Positions 1-5,519 of a stretch of DNA of 7,134 nt are shown here, one piece after another. Numbering within the stretch: position 1 is the first letter of the stretch; each line of letters begins with the position of its first letter. The DNA comes from Desulfovibrio sp. (lineage in GTDB: Bacteria; Desulfobacterota; Desulfovibrionia; Desulfovibrionales; Desulfovibrionaceae): positions 3,520-10,653 of the forward strand of contig JAAUYY010000047.1 in NCBI GenBank assembly GCA_014804865.1, in the 5' to 3' direction. The notes below the pieces were generated by a model. The model did no database searches, was not told the DNA's origin, and saw nothing but the letters and a program-made list of their open reading frames with translations. The translations under genes and the position numbers were made by a program.

Positions 1-731
1 TTGCGCAAATCGAGAATTATACCTTTTAGTCCGCCGGTCGCCTCGGCGTCTTTAGCCGCCTGTTTCAACGCTTCCTTAAGCTCGGAAGTGGTGCGCTCCG
101 AAAAGCGCGTAAGGCGAACCCAGTAATAACCGTCGTCCAGCGGTTTGGATTTTACGCTGATCAGAGGTATGGCGTCCCTTGTGATGCGAACGGTCTGGGG
201 CGTCTTGGCGTCCGTATGCAATATGCCCAGCTCCACTTCGGAACCCTTCGCGCCCCGAATACGGGAGACCACCTCCTGCAATGACAATTCCTGGGCCGGT
301 TGTCCATCGATAGTCAGGATCACGTCTCCTGGTTGCAATCCGGCGCGAAACGCGGGGGTGTCCTCGATTGGAGTAACCACGACGACCTGGCCGTTTTCCA
401 CTGAAATTTCTATGCCCACGCCGAAAAATTCGCCGGACGTGGTCTCCTGCATATCCTTGTATTCCTCGGTAGTCATAAAGGTGGAGTGGGGATCAAGTCC
501 CTGCAACATTCCTTTGACCGCCGCGTTGATAAGCTCGATTTGCGTAACGTCCTTGACATAATTGCGTTGCACCAGATCAAGAACCTGGCTAAAACGACGG
601 GCGGCGTCAAATTTGCTCATATTCTCCTTCGGCGGCTCCTTTTTCTCTGGAGCGGCGGTGGACGCGGCCTGCGCGGCGCACCCAAGACTTGCGAAGAGAA
701 GGACGAGCAAAACAGAACGGATAAAATACAT
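1..731 (-). CDS. ctpA: S41 family C-terminal processing protease, CtpA type (N-terminal 243 residues; 3' end outside window)
   Basis: S41 serine proteases of this type cut exported proteins near their C-termini in the periplasm. The translated N-terminus has a hydrophobic export signal (about residues 3-22, ending CAAQA). A linker precedes the N-terminal helical segment with FSQVLDLVQRNYV and the family-typical MLQGLDPHSTFM (about 75-86). Next comes EFFGVGIEI (101-109) and a PDZ domain (about 100-185) with TPAFRAGLQPGDVILTIDG (125-143), then VRLTRF (205-210) and GLKGIILDLR at the edge. The catalytic Ser and Lys would lie beyond the window, so activity cannot be judged. The ATG at 731 is chosen because GGAG (739-742) lies 7 nt upstream and the signal peptide starts immediately. 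An in-frame ATG at 815 has no ribosome binding site. Cys18 (SLGC) is a poor lipobox, so a signal peptidase I substrate is more likely than a lipoprotein. Confidence 0.93.
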   Translation of the reverse strand, partial: MYFIRSVLLVLLFASLGCAAQAASTAAPEKKEPPKENMSKFDAARRFSQVLDLVQRNYVKDVTQIELINAAVKGMLQGLDPHSTFMTTEEYKDMQETTSGEFFGVGIEISVENGQVVVVTPIEDTPAFRAGLQPGDVILTIDGQPAQELSLQEVVSRIRGAKGSEVELGILHTDAKTPQTVRITRDAIPLISVKSKPLDDGYYWVRLTRFSERTTSELKEALKQAAKDAEATGGLKGIILDLR

Positions 732-860
732 ATGTTCACTCCATAAAAACCCGGATGGGCGCGATCCGCCAATTAAAAACGCTAAAAAAACAAAGGAGGC
801 CCCTCGGGTCGCCATTGTCAGACTTTTTCGGCGGAATCGAAGTTTAAATTTTTATACGAA

Positions 861-888
861 AGGGTAAGCATTTCCTGATTTTAGTCAA
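861..888 (-). promoter_or_regulatory. Candidate promoter for ctpA
   Basis: On the minus strand TTGACT (883-888, five of six matches to TTGACA) is followed after 16 nt by TACCCT (861-866, a weak -10 box matching at three of six positions). It lies downstream of the terminator of the preceding gene and would give a leader of about 120 nt before the ATG at 731. The -35 match is good and the -10 match is poor. A later TATAAA in the leader is too far from this -35 (about 26 nt) to pair with it. Confidence 0.35.
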
Positions 889-935
889 GCAAAAATGCCT
901 CGCTTCGAACGCCGCGTTCATGTCCGCGAGCTCGA

Positions 936-964
936 ATAAAAAAGAGCCGACGGTTGCCGGCTCT
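936..964 (-). terminator. Rho-independent terminator of the DsbA-fold gene
   Basis: Read on the minus strand, AGAGCCG pairs perfectly with CGGCTCT (7 bp, 958-964 with 943-949) around an 8-nt loop. It is followed directly by TTTTTT and a further T-rich stretch. The G+C stem plus T-tract is a textbook intrinsic terminator. It lies about 145 nt past the stop codon at 1110 and upstream of ctpA, so it separates the two minus-strand transcription units. Confidence 0.88.
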
Positions 965-1109
965 AGCGTGAAATTAAACTTTATCGACGCCCCGAAGGCC
1001 TCTCGACCTGGAGATTATATACCCAAGGCCAACCGGTTCGTCGCGAGGCGATCTCAAGTTAAATTTGCCATAAATTACACGCCCGGGTATAGACTGAACA
1101 ATTTTAAGG

Positions 1110-1820
1110 TTAAGTCCTTCTCCCGCGTAACGAACAGGCGTTGCGCGCCGAGCAATATAATTCGGCCTCGTTCGTCAATTTCAGATCGGCCATGGCACTT
1201 TCGAAACGGGACAGGACTGTTTCATAACGCACATATCCGCGAGTAACGGCGTCGACTTTGCCGTCGCGAACCAGCAACACGCTGGGATACGAGCCAATTT
1301 CGCCCATTAATTGGGCCGCCTGCTCAAGATTCCTCTCGGTCGCCTCCAACGCGGCTGGCTGATCGAGCGCTCTCTCAAATTTCTCCAGACTTATGCCCCA
1401 GCGCCCCGCTATTTCGCCAAGCGACTCTTCGGAAAACAAATTTTTGCCTTGTCCATAAAACATGGTTTCGAGTTCTATAAGTTGCCGAAGCTCATGTCCG
1501 GGCGCGAAGGATTTGAGCGCGACAAGTATTTCGTCGGCGCCCGGGGAAAAGAGCGTTATATGGCGCCCAGTTTCCGCGGCCTCGATGGCTCCCGCGAGAG
1601 ATCTCCCCGACACTTGCTCCACTTCGCGCCAGAAATCCGTTAGACCGGGCGACATTTTTACATCCTCGGCGAGAGTCAGCGGACGCGAAATCAGGTTGCC
1701 GCCAATGACTTTCACGGGAAACTCGGGAAACTGATTCGCGAGACGCTCCATGATGGGAGCGAACGCGAAGCACCAGGGACAAAATACGTCGGCGATGTAA
1801 AAAATTCTGGCTTCCGCCAC
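1110..1820 (-). CDS. Cytoplasmic DsbA-family thiol oxidoreductase (CPWC), COG3531-like
   Basis: This 236-residue thioredoxin-fold protein probably makes, breaks or isomerises disulfides or reduces a thiol substrate. The motif ADVFCPWCFAFAPIMERL places the active-site CPWC at residues 14-17 on the first strand and helix. GSYPSVLL supplies the expected cis-proline at Pro179 beside the active site. A helical insertion lies between (about 50-170). There is no signal peptide, so the protein should act in the cytoplasm, unlike classical periplasmic DsbA. The open frame continues upstream to 2273, but that part is non-homologous and overlaps the divergent flippase gene. The GTG at 1820 has a perfect AAGGAG 6 nt upstream and puts the CPWC at the expected N-terminal place. 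Two further cysteines (223 and 229) sit near the C-terminus. The natural substrate is unknown. A FrnE-like or 2-hydroxychromene-2-carboxylate-isomerase-like role cannot be excluded. Confidence 0.9.
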   Translation of the reverse strand: MAEARIFYIADVFCPWCFAFAPIMERLANQFPEFPVKVIGGNLISRPLTLAEDVKMSPGLTDFWREVEQVSGRSLAGAIEAAETGRHITLFSPGADEILVALKSFAPGHELRQLIELETMFYGQGKNLFSEESLGEIAGRWGISLEKFERALDQPAALEATERNLEQAAQLMGEIGSYPSVLLVRDGKVDAVTRGYVRYETVLSRFESAMADLKLTNEAELYCSARNACSLRGRRT

Positions 1821-1826
1821 TGCTCT

Positions 1827-1832
1827 CTCCTT
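1827..1832 (-). promoter_or_regulatory. Ribosome binding site deciding the GTG start at 1820
   Basis: AAGGAG on the minus strand lies 6 nt upstream of the GTG codon at 1820-1818. It is the main reason for starting the DsbA-fold protein here rather than at any upstream codon in the longer open frame. Confidence 0.85.
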
Positions 1833-1874
1833 CTGTTTACGCGCGACCTGCGTCGCATAGTTTTTATGCCGGTT

Positions 1875-1904
1875 ACTATAATATCTTTTAAGCGTTTTTG
1901 TAAA
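1875..1904 (-). promoter_or_regulatory. Candidate sigma-70 promoter for the DsbA-fold gene
   Basis: On the minus strand TTTACA (1899-1904, five of six) and TATAGT (1875-1880, five of six) are separated by 18 nt. This predicts transcription starting near 1868 and a leader of roughly 48 nt before the GTG at 1820. The leader contains the AAGGAG ribosome binding site. Confidence 0.5.
1877..1882 (+). promoter_or_regulatory. Candidate -10 box (TATAAT) for the divergent flippase gene
   Basis: A perfect TATAAT is read on the plus strand and overlaps the minus-strand -10 box by four bases. No convincing -35 is seen 16-19 nt upstream. If used, transcription would start near 1889 and give a leader of about 200 nt before the flippase ATG at 2089. 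A second weak pair, TTGCGA (2051-2056) and TTAAAT (2074-2079) with a 17-nt spacer, lies much closer to the start codon. Confidence 0.3.
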
Positions 1905-2062
1905 GACGCAAATCTTTTCGCCCAGGACGAGCCTCGCGCCATCCCCCATGCCGAGAGGCCTTATCTCCTTATTATCGCCCCAAGCGCGAACGCCTTCGCT
2001 CCGCCTTTGCCCAATCCGATTAATAAAGGCGGACGATCCCCGTCGGCCTCTTGCGAAAACAG

Positions 2063-2085
2063 GGCGCGTCAAGTTAAATAGCGCC
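2063..2085. repeat. Short inverted repeat just upstream of the flippase start
   Basis: GGCGC (2063-2067) and GCGCC (2081-2085) are perfect inverted arms around a 13-nt A/T-rich centre, ending 3 nt before the ATG at 2089. It could be an RNA hairpin at the translation start or a small operator. With only 5 bp in a G+C-rich genome it may also be chance. Confidence 0.3.
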
Positions 2086-2088
2086 TTG

Positions 2089-3342
2089 ATGAAAATTTCC
2101 GCGCTAATTTCCTCAAAGCATACCCGAACATTTCTTTCCTTCGGCGCTATGCAGGCCATGCAACTGCTTATTCCGTTGCTCGCCTTCCCCTGGTTAAGCA
2201 GAAAATTGGGCGAAGACGCGTTTGGCGTTCTTATGTATATGTGCCTTACGCCGCCTATTATCTGCCTTGTCATGGAATGGGGGATCGCTCTCGGCGGCGC
2301 GAGGAAAGCGGCTCGTTCGCGGGGAGATTCGGTCGCGCTTTCGCGTCTGTGGGGAGACGCTCTCGCCGCAAAAATTATCCTGGCCGTCGCCTGCGTCGCC
2401 GGATCAGCCCTTTTCGCTCCGCTTATCCCGCGGGCGCTGACCTATCCCGCGCCCTATTTTCTCGCCGCCCTGCTTGGCGTCATTCGCGGAATAAGCCCTT
2501 TATGGTTTTATCAGGGCGTCGGCGAAGGCGTAAAAAAGATGGCCGTATGGGATGTCCTCTCCTCCGTCGCCGCCCTTTCCCTGATTTTCCTCTTTATCAA
2601 CGAGCCGGACGACTGGCCGCTATACTTCGGAATTACAGCCGGGTGCAAGGCCGTGGCATACATTTCTCTCAACATTGAACTATGCCTGCGTTATAGGCCC
2701 AGCGTCCGGCTCGCGGGAGGATTTCATATTCTGAAACAGACTCGAACGCTTTTCGCCAGTTCTCTATTCGCCTTGATCTACAATAATGGCTCCCAACTTG
2801 TTCTGGGCTATTTCCTCACGGCGACCGAAATGGGCCTGATCGTCGCGGTCGTCAAAATGCTGCGCGCGGTCTCGGCTCTCCTCAATCCTTTCGTTCAAAC
2901 CATGTTTCCGGAACTTTGCCTTTTGAACGAGCTAGATCAGGCCAAAGCTCGAAGCATCCTGCGCCGATCGCTTCTCGGCCTCTTTCTGCTTATGTCTCTC
3001 TGTTCTTGTTTGCTGTTTGTCCTCGCTCCATATATAATAAGCATAGCGCTAGGGCCCGGATACGAAGCCGCGACCGACGTGTTCCGGATCGTTATTTTCG
3101 CCGCGCCGCCGATGGCTTGCGAGTTTATTCTCGGAACGCAAACGCTGACTCCTCGCGGACTTGAAAAAAGACAAACTCGCGTTCAAGCTGTCGTAGCCTG
3201 CGCGAGTCTGGCTATGGCCGTTGTCCTCGGGGGCTTTTTCGGTCTCGCCGGAGCCGCGTGGCTTCCGCCTCTTATCGAACTGGCGCTGGTCGCCGGGTAT
3301 TTTCGCGTTATCGCGAAATATTGCCCTGACGCTATTTTATAA
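2089..3342 (+). CDS. Wzx-like polysaccharide flippase (MOP/MATE superfamily membrane protein)
   Basis: Flippases of this family move undecaprenyl-linked sugar repeat units across the inner membrane for O-antigen, capsule or exopolysaccharide assembly. The 417-residue product begins with a short polar N-terminus and then MQLLIPLLAFPWLSRKLG (24-41), the typical TM1 pattern of Wzx proteins. The internal family signature PLWFYQGVGEGVKKM lies at 137-151. The protein is hydrophobic throughout, with about 12 predicted membrane segments and a charged central loop (about 276-295), and its length is usual for the family. The ATG at 2089 fits homologous N-termini, but no Shine-Dalgarno sequence precedes it. 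An ATG at 1948 would add 47 non-hydrophobic residues unlike the family. No glycosyltransferase or polymerase is adjacent, so its glycan is unknown. The 217 nt after its stop hold no gene or T-tailed terminator that I can support. Confidence 0.87.
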   Translation: MKISALISSKHTRTFLSFGAMQAMQLLIPLLAFPWLSRKLGEDAFGVLMYMCLTPPIICLVMEWGIALGGARKAARSRGDSVALSRLWGDALAAKIILAVACVAGSALFAPLIPRALTYPAPYFLAALLGVIRGISPLWFYQGVGEGVKKMAVWDVLSSVAALSLIFLFINEPDDWPLYFGITAGCKAVAYISLNIELCLRYRPSVRLAGGFHILKQTRTLFASSLFALIYNNGSQLVLGYFLTATEMGLIVAVVKMLRAVSALLNPFVQTMFPELCLLNELDQAKARSILRRSLLGLFLLMSLCSCLLFVLAPYIISIALGPGYEAATDVFRIVIFAAPPMACEFILGTQTLTPRGLEKRQTRVQAVVACASLAMAVVLGGFFGLAGAAWLPPLIELALVAGYFRVIAKYCPDAIL

Positions 3343-3559
3343 TGTTTTGAAGACAAATTTTCCCAGCGGCAATAGCGATAGCGGAACTCTCTTGGCCAGG
3401 CGTGAATTTAATGCGCTTTTTGCTATAAAGTTTTCGAGATTGAAACGCGCATCTACGCCGCGTTGAACGGCATGGAATTTCCTGCGTCTTATTAGCGCGG
3501 TCGAGAAAATATTGCGGCGCGAGTTTCTTGTTTGCAGTATTCAAAAAAATTTAAATTTT

Positions 3560-4054
3560 ATGGCTAAATTTGTCGTAAATCGAGGCTTATTGCTAGCAGT
3601 CGCGATCGTCGCGGCGACCGTCTTTCTGACGCTCGAGTTTTACGGCCCGCGAATGCTTATAGTTCCGGGATATGTATTCGGAATAAGCGCTTTTGTGATT
3701 TGGAAATTTTACGGCCCGGACGAGTATAAAAATGGCAAGAAAAGCCCCGATACCGCGAGCGAACAAGAATCCGCGACCTCTATTAAATATAGTCCGGCCG
3801 AGTCCGGAATAGGACGCGCCCTAGAGCGCGCAAGAAAGGCGAACGCTTTGTCGAGAAACAATCCGCCAGGAAAAATCGCGGAAGAAGATTCTTTATGGCT
3901 GCTTTACGACGGCTCCGAAGACGATACGCGCGAAGAATATGAAGCTAAATTGGCGATAGCTCGCAAGCAGTTTCGCGAAATTAACGAGCGGCTAAAACTT
4001 GAGGATAGGAAACGTCGAATGAAAGAACGGGAAAGACGAAAAACGCCTTATTAA
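3560..4054 (+). CDS. Uncharacterised two-TM membrane protein with charged coiled-coil tail
   Basis: I do not recognise this 164-residue protein. Two hydrophobic segments (about residues 9-26 and 32-50) each end in an aromatic turn, EFYGP (26-30) and KFYGP (49-53). A polar Ser/Lys-rich linker follows, then EEDSLWLLYDGSEDD (108-122) and a strongly charged helical tail (about 124-161, rich in Arg, Lys and Glu) that probably forms a coiled coil. With both N-terminal segments spanning the membrane, the tail should face the cytoplasm and might bind nucleic acid, phospholipid or a partner protein. The ATG at 3560 is chosen over a TTG at 3512 because it starts directly before the first membrane helix. 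Neither has a good Shine-Dalgarno, and the upstream 20 nt are almost pure A/T. It is 57 nt upstream of, and may be cotranscribed with, the secreted protein that follows. Confidence 0.75.
   Translation: MAKFVVNRGLLLAVAIVAATVFLTLEFYGPRMLIVPGYVFGISAFVIWKFYGPDEYKNGKKSPDTASEQESATSIKYSPAESGIGRALERARKANALSRNNPPGKIAEEDSLWLLYDGSEDDTREEYEAKLAIARKQFREINERLKLEDRKRRMKERERRKTPY
3638..3718 (+). repeat. Intragenic direct repeat (12 nt, two copies) encoding FYGP
   Basis: TTTTACGGCCCG occurs at 3638-3649 and again at 3707-3718, in the same reading frame and 69 nt apart. Each copy follows one of the two membrane segments of the unknown protein, which suggests the two halves arose by duplication or were selected for the same turn. 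Confidence 0.5.
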
Positions 4055-4102
4055 TTCTACGAATCAATATTACAACCCAACCGCATACGCGCGCTAAAAC
4101 GC

Positions 4103-4107
4103 GGAGG
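4103..4107 (+). promoter_or_regulatory. Strong ribosome binding site for the secreted protein
   Basis: GGAGG lies 4 nt before the ATG at 4112 and fixes the start of the secreted protein. It contrasts with the two upstream plus-strand genes, neither of which has a recognisable Shine-Dalgarno. Confidence 0.85.
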
Positions 4108-4111
4108 AAAT

Positions 4112-4642
4112 ATGATCTTGCGATTTCTGCTCGCCCTTTTTGTCTTGTCGCCGATTCTTTTAGCTTCGAATAACTTCGCGGCTACGAAGACTCTTCCAGC
4201 CCCAACGAAGAATTACGCGAAATCCGGACAGCCGGTAAAGACCAAATACTTTTCAGTTACCTTGCCCTCCGGCTGGGTTATGCCCGAGCAAATTAAAAGT
4301 CGCCAGGGCGGCTTGACCTGCGTCTTTTTACATCCAAAATCCATGAACACCGTGAATCTCTCTATTTTCGATATTCCCGAGAAAACGGATAAATTCGCCA
4401 AATATGTCACGGACACGATGAAAAAAAGCGGTCTCAAGACTGGAAAACTGGAAAAGGTCGGCGCTCTATATCGCATACCCATTAATGACAAGGCGAAAGG
4501 CGAAGGATGGTTCGCTTGCGACGGCAAGACTTGCGTTTCATCAGTTATTCTCGGCGAGAAGCTGGACAAAGGCGCTGTGAATTCCTTTCTTTCCGCCTTC
4601 CGGCCTGTTTCGCAGACTATTTTTCCGAAAAAAATGAAGTAG
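4112..4642 (+). CDS. Small secreted (periplasmic) protein of unknown function
   Basis: The 176-residue product has a clear Sec signal peptide: a short basic start, a hydrophobic core at residues 4-18 and probable cleavage after NFAA (21-24). The mature part is about 152 residues. It opens with a KTKYFSVTLPSGWVMPEQ stretch (43-60), a pattern I associate with small secreted or lipoprotein domains in which a beta strand precedes a GW turn. It has an alternating strand/helix appearance and a basic C-terminus (FPKKMK). Three cysteines occur, at 70, 136 and 141, the last two as CDGKTC, which could form a disulfide or bind a metal. There is no lipobox, so a soluble periplasmic location is expected. 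It follows the two-TM protein by 57 nt. No enzymatic motif is seen. The gene ends facing the convergent metallopeptidase gene, and the 140 nt between them hold no clear terminator. Confidence 0.82.
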   Translation: MILRFLLALFVLSPILLASNNFAATKTLPAPTKNYAKSGQPVKTKYFSVTLPSGWVMPEQIKSRQGGLTCVFLHPKSMNTVNLSIFDIPEKTDKFAKYVTDTMKKSGLKTGKLEKVGALYRIPINDKAKGEGWFACDGKTCVSSVILGEKLDKGAVNSFLSAFRPVSQTIFPKKMK

Positions 4643-4782
4643 AGAGAATTTCCCGGGCTCGGGCCTATATCGAAGGTACAATTCCCACCAGTTTCGTCGG
4701 TTTTGCCATACGCGACAGTCGGCGAAAATAGCCGCGGGATAATAAGGCGAAATAGTTAAAAGCCACCATCTCTTCGACTCCG

Positions 4783-5502
4783 CTAACGCCTGTTCAATGC
4801 GCCGCTGGCTTCCCGCTCGAGCGACGCTTTCCTTTCTCTCCAGTCTGGGAGCCAGCGATCAAGCGTTCGAATAAATTCCGGCCCGTGATTTGGAACCAGC
4901 ATATGCGAAAGTTCATGGACGACGACAAATTCCAGGCAGGAAGGCGTATATCGCGCCAGCGCGGAGTTTAACGTAATTTTTCTTTTATTGGGCATACACG
5001 CGCCCCAACGGGAGCGCATTTTGCGTATTTGCAATTCGAGCGGAGGGTCTATGCCCATCCTATCGCGCCACATCTCCAGCAACCGTTCGGCTGGATCGCG
5101 CAGGATTTTTTTATGCCACGACGCTATTAACGCTTCTATCGTTTCTCTTTCCGCGCCTTCCCTGCAATAGATATGCAATCTGGCAGAATCGGATTTTACC
5201 GCGTTAATTCGCGCGAAAGAATGCAAAGCCAATGGAATGGAGCGGCCCCAGACCGGAATTGGGGCTCCGTCTTCGAGAGGAGCGGGCGCGGGGTTAGCCG
5301 CGAGTTTTTCCTTAATCCAGCCGAGTCTCGAGCGCGCGAAAATCGCTATGCGCTCATCGGACAGAAAGAAAGGAGCCGACACTTTAATCTCGCCGTTCGC
5401 GACGCGAATATAAAGATTCCTGATCTTCTTTCTGGTTATTTTTAAGATCAATCCATCCACGCGGAGATGGCTTATTCTGACTCGGGAGCGAACTCCGGAC
5501 AT
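4783..5502 (-). CDS. YgjP/SprT-like zinc metallopeptidase (DUF45, M48-like)
   Basis: This 239-residue protein has the YgjP-like domain layout. An N-terminal beta-rich part (about 18-70) reads RKKIRNLYIRVANGEIKVSAP and then a helix with LGWIKEKL. The C-terminal metallopeptidase part has RKMRSRWGAC (160-169), VVVHELSHMLVPNHGPEF (193-210) and a closing WLPDW. His196, His200 and His206 are the expected zinc ligands, with Glu197 as the catalytic base, so the active site looks intact. E. coli YgjP has been reported to act on nucleotides, so whether this protein is a protease or a phosphohydrolase is open. It should be cytoplasmic, as no signal or membrane segment is seen. Its start lies 17 nt after the stop of the upstream channel-like gene, suggesting a shared transcript. 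The only Shine-Dalgarno-like element is a GAGGG about 10 nt before the ATG. Confidence 0.92.
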   Translation of the reverse strand: MSGVRSRVRISHLRVDGLILKITRKKIRNLYIRVANGEIKVSAPFFLSDERIAIFARSRLGWIKEKLAANPAPAPLEDGAPIPVWGRSIPLALHSFARINAVKSDSARLHIYCREGAERETIEALIASWHKKILRDPAERLLEMWRDRMGIDPPLELQIRKMRSRWGACMPNKRKITLNSALARYTPSCLEFVVVHELSHMLVPNHGPEFIRTLDRWLPDWRERKASLEREASGALNRR

Positions 5503-5519
5503 TGAGAGCGCGCCCTCGA

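Larger units (their letters stand above)
732..1109. other. Intergenic region between ctpA and the DsbA-fold gene
   Basis: This stretch holds no credible gene. Open frames crossing it on the plus strand lack ribosome binding sites and run antisense into the DsbA-fold gene. It contains a candidate ctpA promoter (861-888), a strong minus-strand terminator (936-964) and an isolated TATAAT on the minus strand (1014-1019). The part next to ctpA (732-860) is A/T-rich, with several A or T runs. Confidence 0.6.

Noticed and set aside
145..561. Plus-strand open frame antisense to ctpA
   Set aside because: The minus strand encodes a clear S41/PDZ protein over the whole stretch. The plus-strand product is Ser/Thr/Pro-rich without any domain.
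790..815. Attenuator-like element (GAGGGGCCTC followed by a T-run) in the ctpA leader
   Set aside because: The palindromic arms leave no room for a loop of usable size (3-4 bp stem at best), so it is not a credible terminator hairpin.
1948..2088. Longer flippase start at ATG 1948
   Set aside because: It would add 47 residues that are not hydrophobic and are unlike Wzx N-termini. No ribosome binding site precedes it.
1821..2273. Upstream extension of the DsbA-fold reading frame (about 151 extra residues)
   Set aside because: The frame has no family similarity there, overlaps the divergent flippase gene and its promoter region, and the GTG at 1820 has a perfect AAGGAG at the right distance.
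3444..3464. Perfect 6-bp inverted repeat AACGCG / CGCGTT as a flippase terminator
   Set aside because: No T-tract follows on either strand, and the arms are short for this G+C-rich context.
3332..3544. Minus-strand open frame in the gap after the flippase
   Set aside because: Only about 70 residues, no ATG start or ribosome binding site, overlaps the flippase end, basic low-information composition.
3512..3559. TTG start 16 codons upstream for the two-TM protein
   Set aside because: No ribosome binding site and a non-preferred start codon. The ATG at 3560 directly precedes the first membrane helix.
4643..4782. Bidirectional terminator between the convergent secreted-protein and metallopeptidase genes
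   Set aside because: Only a 4-bp CGGC/GCCG hairpin without a T-tract is visible. Termination here may be Rho-dependent but cannot be shown.
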